64,000 nt of DNA, from contig JACJYG010000004.1 in the NCBI GenBank assembly GCA_020636215.1, positions 1,302,001 through 1,366,000 of the forward strand. Reading direction: 5' to 3'. Both the position numbers and the translations under genes were made by a program. Shown in pieces: positions 25,093-32,286 of the stretch. Source of the stretch: Lewinellaceae bacterium. Its GTDB lineage: Bacteria; Bacteroidota; Bacteroidia; Chitinophagales; Saprospiraceae. Position 1 is the first letter of the stretch; the number at the start of each line of letters is the position of its first letter. The notes beneath the pieces are model-generated. The model saw only the letters and a program-made list of their open reading frames with translations. It did no database searches and was not told where the DNA came from.

Positions 25093-26856
25093 CTACTCCA
25101 ACTTCTTCTGCATCAGATGCAATTCATCCAGTTGCTCCTTGTGCACCGGCGAAGGGGCATCGATCATCATATCCCGGCCCATGTTGTTCTTGGGGAAGGC
25201 GATGAAATCGCGGATGGAGTTCTGGCCGTTCATCACGGCACAAAGCCGGTCGAAGCCGAAAGCGATGCCGCCGTGGGGCGGAGCGCCGTATTCGAAAGCG
25301 CCCATGAGGAAGCCAAACTGAGCTTCGGCCTCTTCGGGGGTAAAGCCCAGTAATTTGAAGTTCCGCTCCTGCAAACCCCGGTCGTGGATACGAATGGAGC
25401 CTCCGCCAATCTCCACACCGTTGATGACCAGGTCATAGGCATCGGCGCGCAGGTTCTTCATCGCTTCATGGTCACCGGTGAGCATGCGGGGTACGTCCTC
25501 TTTCTTGGGAGAGGTAAAGGGGTGGTGCATGGCGTAGAAGCGCTGGGTATCCTCATCCCACTCCAGCAGCGGGAAGTCGACGACCCAGAGGGGCTTAAAG
25601 TCGCCGGCTTTCATCAGGCCAAGGCGGCGGCCCATCTCGAGGCGCAGTTCGTTGAGTTGTTTGCGGGTTTTTTCATCTTCGCCCGCGAGGATCAGCAAAA
25701 GGTCGCCAGGTTGAGCGCCCATTTTTTCGGCCCAGGTTTTGAGCGCCGCCTCATCGAAGAATTTATCCACGGAAGACTTGAGGCTGCCATCCGTATTGTA
25801 GCGCACATAGACCAGGCCTTTGGCGCCGATCTGCGGCCGCTTCACCCACTCGGTCAGTTCGTCAATTTGCTTGCGGGTATATTCAGCGGCGCCGGTGGCG
25901 GCGATACCCACGACCAACTCGGCGCTGTCGAATACGCCGAAGCCTTTGTTTTGCGCCAGCTCGTTCAACTCACAGAATTCCATTCCGAAGCGCAGGTCAG
26001 GCTTGTCGGAACCGAAACGGCGCATGGCCTCGTCGTAGGTCATGCGGGGGAATTCCGGCAAATCTATGTTCAGTACCGTTTTAAACAGGTTTTTAGTCAG
26101 CCCTTCAAAAGTGTTCAGGATCTCCTCCTGCGTAATGAAGGCCATCTCGCAGTCGATCTGTGTGAATTCTGGCTGCCGGTCAGCGCGAAGGTCTTCATCG
26201 CGGAAGCACTTCACGATCTGGAAGTATCGGTCAAAGCCGGACACCATCAGGATCTGCTTGAAGGTTTGGGGGCTTTGCGGCAGGGCATAGAACTGGCCCG
26301 GGTTCATGCGGGATGGCACGATAAAGTCGCGGGCGCCCTCCGGTGTGCTCTTGATCAGGAAAGGTGTTTCGATCTCCAGGAAGCCCTGGCTGGCCAGGTA
26401 CTTGCGCGTCTCCAGGGCCAGGTTGCTGCGGAACATGATATTGCGTTGCACCGGGCTGCGGCGCAGGTCGAGGTAGCGGTACCTCATGCGCAGGTCCTCA
26501 CCGCCATCGGTTTCGTCCTCGATGGTAAAAGGAGGAACCTTGGAAGGGTTGAGCACCTCCATTTCCTGTACTTCGATCTCGATATCACCCGTATCGCGAT
26601 TGGGGTTTTTATTGCTGCGCTCGCGCACCTTCCCATTGATGCTGATGACAAATTCGCGGCCCAGCTTGCGCGCGCGCTCGCAGAGCTCGGCATTGTCATC
26701 CATATTGAAAACGAGCTGCGTAATGCCGTAGCGGTCACGCAGGTCGATAAAGGTCATGCCGCCAAAATCGCGCGGGGACTGCACCCAGCCGCTGAGTTTT
26801 ATTGCTTTGCCCACATCGGAGATGCGGAGTTCGCCACAGGTGTGTGTACGGTACAT
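25093..26856 (-). CDS. aspS: Aspartate--tRNA ligase
   Basis: A 587-residue class II aminoacyl-tRNA synthetase of bacterial-type length. It begins with the OB-fold anticodon-binding domain (MYRTHTCGELRISDVGK, VQSPRDFGGMTFIDLRDRYG), then motif 1 with RYLDLRR, motif 2 in CFRDEDLRADRQPEFTQID, the GAD insertion domain typical of bacterial AspRS, and motif 3 GIAFGFDRLC. It charges tRNA-Asp with aspartate at the cost of ATP in the cytoplasm. The start at 26856 is the family start; an in-frame upstream ATG would add 25 residues unlike any AspRS. The protein ends in SPVHKEQLDELHL, a usual end for the family. Confidence 0.96.
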   Translation of the reverse strand: MYRTHTCGELRISDVGKAIKLSGWVQSPRDFGGMTFIDLRDRYGITQLVFNMDDNAELCERARKLGREFVISINGKVRERSNKNPNRDTGDIEIEVQEMEVLNPSKVPPFTIEDETDGGEDLRMRYRYLDLRRSPVQRNIMFRSNLALETRKYLASQGFLEIETPFLIKSTPEGARDFIVPSRMNPGQFYALPQSPQTFKQILMVSGFDRYFQIVKCFRDEDLRADRQPEFTQIDCEMAFITQEEILNTFEGLTKNLFKTVLNIDLPEFPRMTYDEAMRRFGSDKPDLRFGMEFCELNELAQNKGFGVFDSAELVVGIAATGAAEYTRKQIDELTEWVKRPQIGAKGLVYVRYNTDGSLKSSVDKFFDEAALKTWAEKMGAQPGDLLLILAGEDEKTRKQLNELRLEMGRRLGLMKAGDFKPLWVVDFPLLEWDEDTQRFYAMHHPFTSPKKEDVPRMLTGDHEAMKNLRADAYDLVINGVEIGGGSIRIHDRGLQERNFKLLGFTPEEAEAQFGFLMGAFEYGAPPHGGIAFGFDRLCAVMNGQNSIRDFIAFPKNNMGRDMMIDAPSPVHKEQLDELHLMQKKLE

Positions 26857-27004
26857 GGGAAATGGTTGTTGATTATCAGTTGATAGTATTAAGTTGTAGC
26901 CCAAAGCGCCACAACCTAAAAACGGCCACAAAAATACAGTTTTTTATGGCTTGTTGGCTGAAAGATCTGTTTTTTGTCGCCTAAGGCGATTGGGAGTCTT
27001 GGCA

Positions 27005-27298
27005 TCTCTGGGTATCGATACTATAGATACTCTTTTTCTGCGCAATCGCGCAAAAAAAGATGCTACAGCCAATTGGCTGGGAGATACTATCGATTCCATA
27101 TGCAATCCACAGTATCCACAGCCCGTCCTCCCCCGACACCTGTCGGGGTCAGCCGGGTAAATATCCACAGCCCGTCCTCCCCCGACACCTGTCGGAGTCA
27201 GCCGGGTAAATATCCACAGCATCCATAGTATCCATAGCATCAACCGCCCGAAGGGCGCAGTATCAATTCCGCCCCGAACGGGCGGAATGAGTATCCAA
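27005..27298. repeat. Hairpin mosaic repeat A (GATRCT linkers around palindromes)
   Basis: Most of the 592-base gap before the first GT-C gene is a mosaic of short linkers (GATACTATAGATAC, GATGCTACAG, then inverted forms such as ATCCATAGTATCC) that alternate with palindromes: a T-rich/GCGC hairpin (27031-27060), AGCCAATTGGCT (27067-27078), CGCCCGAAGGGCG (27245-27257) and a TTCCGCCC/GGGCGGAA hairpin (27267-27287). The middle holds two copies of a 38-bp unit. The same arrangement with different hairpin arms recurs at 29013-29198. No gene is visible in this gap. Confidence 0.7.
27122..27208. repeat. Two tandem copies of a 38-bp palindromic unit
   Basis: Copies at 27122-27159 and 27171-27208 begin CCCGTCCTCC, contain the hairpin CCGACACCTGTCGG and end CAGCCGGGTA; they differ by one base. 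Each is followed by AATATCCACAG, giving a 49-bp tandem period. Two more copies are at 51323-51360 and 59387-59424. Outer CCCG and CGGG can also pair around the inner stem. Confidence 0.85.
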
Positions 27299-27347
27299 AC
27301 GGAGAGCTATACAAGTACCATGGGTTTGCAGCACTAGTGCCTCATTA

Positions 27348-27397
27348 GTTAGCGGCTGACTTGCCTGAAGTCGAGCCTTGCTTAGTCAGCCGCTAAC
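27348..27397. repeat. 13-bp perfect inverted repeat upstream of a GT-C gene
   Basis: GTTAGCGGCTGAC (27348-27360) and GTCAGCCGCTAAC (27385-27397) are perfect complements around a 24-nt loop, 51 bases before the first GT-C start codon. It lacks a direct T tract, so a terminator is possible but not typical; it could be a regulatory hairpin or a repeat remnant. Confidence 0.6.
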
Positions 27398-27448
27398 AAT
27401 CTGAATAGTTTTCTTTTATTTTTACCCTATGGAAACCTAAAGACTACT

Positions 27449-29011
27449 ATGGAAACCGCTGCTCGCAAATCCGGTTACGCCCTTCTCGCCCTGGCCCTCC
27501 TGCTGGCCCTGGCCCTGCGTGCGCCGGGGTGGTTCACACAGGATGTCAAGGCGAAGTTCCAGCTCTTTGAGCCCGATGAGTATCAGTATGTGGAAATGGC
27601 CGTATACCAGATACAGCGCATGGCGCCGTCCCGCTTAGCCGGGTGGGACGTAGCGCGCTACATCTACAACGCCCGGGCATTCGGCGTACAGTTGGGCCTA
27701 ATCGGCTATCTTGCCGGCTTTGACGACGCAGCGCAGTTTGTGATGGCAGGGCGGGTGCTGTCTACGCTTTATGCTCTGTTCCTGCTATTGCTGGTTTACC
27801 GCATCACCGCCTTCTGGCTGAAAAACGGGCGGGTGGCAGCCCTCGGCGCCCTATTCCTGGCCGTTTTCGACCTGAACGCCTCTTACAGCCACTACGCCCT
27901 GCCGGAAATCGCTCATGTTTTTTGGGCTTACCTGTCGGTATGGCTGCTGGTTCGCTGGTATCTTTCGTTGGAAAAAGAAAGTCCCAGGAATAGCTATTTC
28001 TATGGTTTTGCGCTCTCAGCAGCCCTGGCGTTCGCCACCAAGTTCGATTTTTTGCCTCTTGTATTGGGGGGGCTGGTGGTATTGGCCGCGGTTTCCCGGG
28101 GACAATTAGTATGGAAAAAAGCAATTTTCCCGGCATCGGTTGGCCTATTATTTTTTGCCTTGGGCTTTTTTGCGGCTACCGGCTTCACTTTTTCACCGGG
28201 CAAGGCATTGGCCTCTTTCCAGCACCTTTATGAAGAAAACAAGGATGTGGTGGCGGGGGGCAATCCCTGGTTGTACAACCCCTTGTTATACCTCTGCGCC
28301 ATCGTGGCCGGAACGAGCCTGCCGATACTGTTGGTAGCCATTTGGGGTAAGATTCGGGTGATAAGGGAGGGGCGCACCGGGCCTTTGGCCTGGATATTCC
28401 TGGCCTTCATCGTACTCGAATTCCTCGCCCTGTGGAGCCTCGACGCCACCTTCGTGCGGCGGGCCAATATCTTTCTGCCCTTCATCGCGGTGCTGGGAGC
28501 TTACGGCTTGATGGGTATTCCAAAGGGCTGGCCGCGGCGGCTGGCCATTGCAGCAGTATGGTTCTACACTCTGGCCATCGCTCTCGATGGCCAATCCGGC
28601 GCCTGGTGGGATACCCGTTATGCAGCGCGGGATTACCTGCTGGAAAACTTCGATGGCCGGCGGATAGAATACAGCCCCTACGCCATGGCAATGGGTGTGC
28701 CTAAGGGAGTACCCCTGGGCGAACGAGGCGACATCCTGGTGGCCCACGAGGCGTATTACAGCCGTTACTGGAAGAGCCTGACCACGCCTTTTACCGTTCC
28801 AAAATGCTGCGAAGAGGTCTACCATTGCATCAGCACGGAGGATTGCCAATTGTACCAGGCATTGCTGTCCGGCCAGGCGCCGAAATACCGGGAGGTGCAG
28901 CGCTTTGAAACCCACGCCTGGCTTCCGGAGCGACGGCTTTACAAACACTGGTTCGGCACCTATGAGACTTTTCAGGGGGATGTGATTATTTTTGAGAAAG
29001 ATAAGCAGTGA
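27449..29011 (+). CDS. GT-C fold membrane glycosyltransferase (PMT/ArnT-like)
   Basis: A 520-residue integral membrane protein with about ten to eleven hydrophobic helices in the first 400 residues and a soluble C-terminal part. The first periplasmic loop carries FEPDEYQY (Asp43-Glu44), the acidic pair that GT-C enzymes use for catalysis with lipid-linked sugars. HYALPEIAHVFWAYL and TKFDFLPLVLGG are also like the PMT_2 group. Such enzymes move a sugar from a polyprenyl-phosphate donor to protein, lipid A or other acceptors on the periplasmic face. Acceptor and sugar are unknown. A second, different GT-C gene follows 228 bases downstream, each preceded by a similar mosaic repeat. Confidence 0.82.
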   Translation: METAARKSGYALLALALLLALALRAPGWFTQDVKAKFQLFEPDEYQYVEMAVYQIQRMAPSRLAGWDVARYIYNARAFGVQLGLIGYLAGFDDAAQFVMAGRVLSTLYALFLLLLVYRITAFWLKNGRVAALGALFLAVFDLNASYSHYALPEIAHVFWAYLSVWLLVRWYLSLEKESPRNSYFYGFALSAALAFATKFDFLPLVLGGLVVLAAVSRGQLVWKKAIFPASVGLLFFALGFFAATGFTFSPGKALASFQHLYEENKDVVAGGNPWLYNPLLYLCAIVAGTSLPILLVAIWGKIRVIREGRTGPLAWIFLAFIVLEFLALWSLDATFVRRANIFLPFIAVLGAYGLMGIPKGWPRRLAIAAVWFYTLAIALDGQSGAWWDTRYAARDYLLENFDGRRIEYSPYAMAMGVPKGVPLGERGDILVAHEAYYSRYWKSLTTPFTVPKCCEEVYHCISTEDCQLYQALLSGQAPKYREVQRFETHAWLPERRLYKHWFGTYETFQGDVIIFEKDKQ

Positions 29012-29012
29012 C

Positions 29013-29198
29013 GATACTATTGATGCTCCTTTTCGGGCCCTTTGCCCTTTCGGCCCGAAAAGGATGCTACAGCCCGTACGGGCCATTTGATACTGTGGAT
29101 GTATTGCCCCGCCACCACAGCATCTATTAGTATCCATAGTATCTACCGCCCATAGGGCGTAGCATCAGGCCCGCCTCTAAGTGCCGGGCGGGCATCCA
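29013..29198. repeat. Hairpin mosaic repeat B, homologous in layout to repeat A
   Basis: The spacer between the two GT-C genes is built like 27005-27298: linker GATACTATTGATGC, a 12-bp perfect stem CCTTTTCGGGCC/GGCCCGAAAAGG (29028-29063), GATGCTACAG, palindrome GCCCGTACGGGC (29072-29083), GATACTGTGGAT, then inverted linkers ATCCATAGTATC, hairpin CGCCCATAGGGCG (29147-29159) and GCCCGCC/GGCGGGC (29169-29193). The linkers match repeat A, while the hairpin arms differ yet stay self-complementary. Confidence 0.7.
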
Positions 29199-29239
29199 AT
29201 AGCCAACCAACAGATATTTTTATCTTGCAAAAAAAGCAC

Positions 29240-30745
29240 ATGGCGCATCAACCAGCAGCAAACAATAAACAATGGCAATGGGCGGGCCTGGCCCTCTTCC
29301 TGCTGCTGTGCTATTTCCCCCTCTTCCTGCACCTCGACACCCTCTCCCTGCGGTTATGGGACGAATCAAGGCGGGGGGTAAGTGCGATTGAAATGGCGGA
29401 AGGGGGCTCCTGGCTAACGCCCACCTTCGAGGGCCAGCCGGACCTGTATGGCACCAAGCCGCCGTTGCTTATCTGGTTGCAGGCTACTTTTATGAAAGTA
29501 CTGGGCTACAACGAACTGGCGGTGCGCCTGCCCTCCGCCCTGGCGGGGCTGGCTACGGTGTTGCTGCTCGTCTGGTTCAGCCGGCGCCACCTGCAGCGGC
29601 CTCTGGCGGGCTACCTCGCCGGGCTCATACTGCTCACCAGTAAGGGTTACATTAATTACCATGGCGCCATTTCCGGTGACTACGATGCTCTGCTTATCCT
29701 CTGGCTCACTGCCTACAGTTTGTGTTTTTACTTATTGATCGAACGGCAGGAATGGCGATACCTCTACCTCACCGCGCTGTTCATCCTGTTGGCGGGCTGG
29801 ACGAAAGGGGTGGCCGGGCTGTTTTTTATCCCTGCCCTCGGCCTGTACGCCTTGTGGCGCGGGCGTTTGTGGTGGTTGTTGAAACAACCCAGGCTCTATT
29901 TATGCATGGCCGGCGCACTTATCGGCATCCTGGCCTATTATGGCCTGCGGGAGCAGCTAAACCCCGGCTACATCGCTGCCGTTCTGGAAAACGAAGTAGG
30001 CGGGCGTTATCTGCGCACGCAGGAGGGCATGGCGCGGCCGTTCTGGTTTTACTTCCGGGTCGTCCATCAATACGAGCGGTTTTATCCCTGGGAGTTTTTC
30101 CTGCCGCTGGGCATCCTCGTGGGCCTGTGGAGTAAACCCCTGCGGCCGGTAGCCGGCCTGATCCTGATGATCAGTGTATTTTTTCTGCTGCTCATTTCTC
30201 TCGGCCAAACCAAACACGAGTGGTACTACCTGCCCGCCCTGCCCCTCCTCTCCCTGCTGATTGGCCTTGGCCTGGAGCAGGCCATCATCCGGCCAGTACT
30301 GGAGCAGGCCGCAAGCTGGAAGTCTTACGCCTTCCTGCTTGTCTTCGTCATCGCCCTCTTTGGCGCCCCTTACACCGAGATTATCAACAAGGTCTACGCC
30401 TTCCGGCACGAGGGCTGGAACAGCGAACAAACCGTTTACCGGGATTTTATGCGCCGGGTGGACCGCTACAAAGCCTACACCATCCTGCACCCGTCCTACA
30501 ATGGCCACATCGCCTTTTATAAAAAAATATTCAATCTGAAAGGCTACAATATCGGGCAGCAACTGCTGCACGCGCCGGAGCCGAGGGTGCAAATTGTGGC
30601 CGCCGGGCCGCCGGATTTTGCACCGGGCACAATAGTGATGGTTTGTGAGGAAGAAGCGCGGCAGGCGCTGGAAGAAAAATCTGTGCTGGAGGTTTTGGAG
30701 GAATGGGAGGCGTGCCGCCTGGTGCGGGTGGCGGGGAGGCGGTAG
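29240..30745 (+). CDS. GT-C fold membrane glycosyltransferase (ArnT-like)
   Basis: A 501-residue membrane protein with some ten hydrophobic segments followed by a soluble tail of about 120 residues. The first loop has LWDESRRGVSAIEM (Asp41-Glu42) and PDLYGTKPPLLIWLQ, the pattern of ArnT and related PMT_2 enzymes that take sugars from undecaprenyl phosphate. LGQTKHEWYYLPALPLLSLLIGLGL fits the same family. It likely decorates a periplasmic acceptor, but the acceptor is unknown. ATG 29240 (MAHQPAANN) is chosen over a TTG five codons upstream. The gene is followed by a region rich in hairpin repeats belonging to the transposase locus. Confidence 0.82.
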   Translation: MAHQPAANNKQWQWAGLALFLLLCYFPLFLHLDTLSLRLWDESRRGVSAIEMAEGGSWLTPTFEGQPDLYGTKPPLLIWLQATFMKVLGYNELAVRLPSALAGLATVLLLVWFSRRHLQRPLAGYLAGLILLTSKGYINYHGAISGDYDALLILWLTAYSLCFYLLIERQEWRYLYLTALFILLAGWTKGVAGLFFIPALGLYALWRGRLWWLLKQPRLYLCMAGALIGILAYYGLREQLNPGYIAAVLENEVGGRYLRTQEGMARPFWFYFRVVHQYERFYPWEFFLPLGILVGLWSKPLRPVAGLILMISVFFLLLISLGQTKHEWYYLPALPLLSLLIGLGLEQAIIRPVLEQAASWKSYAFLLVFVIALFGAPYTEIINKVYAFRHEGWNSEQTVYRDFMRRVDRYKAYTILHPSYNGHIAFYKKIFNLKGYNIGQQLLHAPEPRVQIVAAGPPDFAPGTIVMVCEEEARQALEEKSVLEVLEEWEACRLVRVAGRR

Positions 30746-30846
30746 AGCTGGGGGAGGGTTTTTGATGCCCCGTCCTTGCGCAGGATATTATGAGCAGCAG
30801 GTAAATCATGCCCGCAATTTGCCATATCCATGCCTGCATAAATCTG

Positions 30847-30937
30847 GCGTCCTTACAGGACTATTTCCCGGGGGTTTCTTATTTATTCCAGGGCCTGGCG
30901 GCCCTGGCAATGGGCCAGCGTCCCTACGGGACTATAT
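30847..30937 (+). repeat. REP-like hairpin unit A
   Basis: Three hairpins in a row: GTCCTTACAGGAC (30849-30861), CCAGGGCC/GGCCCTGG (30888-30907) and GTCCCTACGGGAC (30920-30932), each outer one with a 5-bp stem and a TAC loop. The same order of hairpins and spacers recurs in inverted orientation at 31037-31129. The rest of the 388-base gap between the GT-C gene and the transposase gene is AT-rich with no visible gene. Confidence 0.8.
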
Positions 30938-31036
30938 GTCAGGCCATTCTTCTCAGGAATTATTTGTTATAGAATATACCATTGTTTTCAAGTTAAGCCA
31001 TTCAATGAATGTTTTTTGAAATTGCTCAATAGGCCT

Positions 31037-31129
31037 CTATTAGTCCTGTAAGGACGAAAGATCATTGCCAGGGCCGATAGGCTCTGGAATCCGGATCCTC
31101 AAATCTCCATGAAAGCTCTGTAAGAGCGG
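31037..31129 (-). repeat. REP-like hairpin unit B, inverted relative to unit A
   Basis: On the plus strand the hairpins read GTCCTGTAAGGAC (31043-31055), CCAGGGCC/GGCTCTGG (31068-31087) and GCTCTGTAAGAGC (31115-31127). Read on the minus strand this is the same series as unit A with the same spacer words (CCTGGCAATG). The last hairpin ends six bases from the stop codon of the Y1 transposase, as expected for repeats mobilised by that enzyme. Confidence 0.8.
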
Positions 31130-31133
31130 CAGT

Positions 31134-31604
31134 TCAATACCCCCCAGTAAAGAATTCCGGCAAATAGCCCTCATTAGGGGCTATCCCATTGCGCGTCAAT
31201 AATTTCACATATTCATCTTTGAAAGAGTGTTTCCTGTGATGTTCCTTTTGGTTCCTGATATAGTTTTTTACCGCCCCAATATGAGATTCACTGATCGAGA
31301 AGGTCCCTCCGCCAACTTGCCAGGCAAACTCCTGAGGCAAGAATCCGCTGGCATTGATCCATCTGGACGAGTTAGCTTTCACCTTTTGGACAAATACCGA
31401 CGGAGCCATGGCAGGCCTCAACCTCGCAGCAATGTGGATATGATCAGGCATGCCATTTACCTGAATCGGGGTTTGATTTAATTCTTTTATAATCCCGATA
31501 ATGTATTGATAAAGCCGGTCTTCAAATTCAGGAAGGATTAGTGCCTGGCGGTATTTTACGGCACTGACATGATGAATGTATAGTTTGGAAAAGGAATTGG
31601 GCAT
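31134..31604 (-). CDS. REP-associated / IS200-IS605-like Y1 transposase
   Basis: A 156-residue single-domain HUH nuclease. The metal-binding HUH motif is DHIHIAARL (His55, His57), and the catalytic tyrosine is expected at Tyr115 in AVKNYIRNQKEHH. Length and order fit the Y1_Tnp family. No accessory TnpB gene is present. Such enzymes nick single-stranded DNA next to short hairpins; in REP-associated forms they act on scattered palindromes and not on a complete insertion sequence. Two inverted hairpin units lie downstream, the nearer only six bases from the stop, and a broken gene lies 10 bases upstream, so the transposase seems to have settled beside or inside it. Confidence 0.87.
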   Translation of the reverse strand: MPNSFSKLYIHHVSAVKYRQALILPEFEDRLYQYIIGIIKELNQTPIQVNGMPDHIHIAARLRPAMAPSVFVQKVKANSSRWINASGFLPQEFAWQVGGGTFSISESHIGAVKNYIRNQKEHHRKHSFKDEYVKLLTRNGIAPNEGYLPEFFTGGY

Positions 31605-31614
31605 TGCATGCTAT

Positions 31615-32039
31615 TTATATGATAAAATCCAGAAAATACAGAGGCCTGCCTAAATTGCTGTCTTCACAAGGCTCAATTTTGGGGGCATATTCCAGGGCCT
31701 GGCGAGGGACTGTTCGAATACTCCATGGCTCGAATCCTCTTACATCAATCAAATATTCACAATTAGCCTTAAGCTTGCTAAATGACCTCTCCTGCCAATT
31801 TGTTCTCCATTTTTCTGGGGTATAAAGGATGCATGCCCCATGATAGGATAATAATACACTAGCCACTTTTCCACCATCAACCAGCAAGGGATTAAAGCCT
31901 TGCCTTCCTGGATTTTAATAAACGGTGAATTTTCCTGAATAATGTCAATGACTCCCCTTAGCAGCGCAAATTTGTAAGTGGTGTCTTTGCTATCTCTTTC
32001 TATTATTTTTCCAACGTTTTTAAGGATCATAGGGTGCAT
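31615..32039 (-). pseudogene. Broken gene, possibly an HNH/restriction-type nuclease remnant
   Basis: A 96-residue frame starts at 32039 (MHPMILKNVGKIIERD, then TTYKFALLRGVIDI) and ends at 31749. A second minus-strand frame overlaps it and runs on to 31615 (SFSKLKANCEYLIDVRGFE). The first part, including MVEKWLVYYYPIM and SFIPQKNGEQ, recalls the N-terminal domain of certain HNH-type nucleases, so the natural reading is one gene broken by a frameshift near 31790 and cut short next to the transposase. The family guess is from memory and weak. Three tandem TTTACCCAAC-like units lie upstream near 32107-32133. Confidence 0.4.
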
Positions 32040-32286
32040 ATCAAGGGTTTTGATCAGAAATCAAATTACAGAATTTCTACAAACGGTGAATTGAGATTTC
32101 CCCTTTTTACCCAACTTTACCCAACTTTACCCACAAGGAGAATCCAGGTGCCAACAAAAAGCCGGCTGCCTTTAACGAGTTCCCGTAAATTTTGGAGAGA
32201 TCCTCGACGGATGCACCATTATTCCACCATATACAATCCCACATTTTTTCCCTAAATTACCCATTCATCAACAACCCCGCTTTTAC

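Noticed and set aside
25384..26883. A 499-residue open frame antisense to aspS.
   Set aside because: It mirrors the aspS coding sequence, has no motifs, and aspS is unambiguous on the minus strand.
32100..32135. Three tandem TTTACCCAAC units as a possible iteron or CRISPR start.
   Set aside because: Only three 10-base units without spacers, no replication gene and no cas genes nearby.
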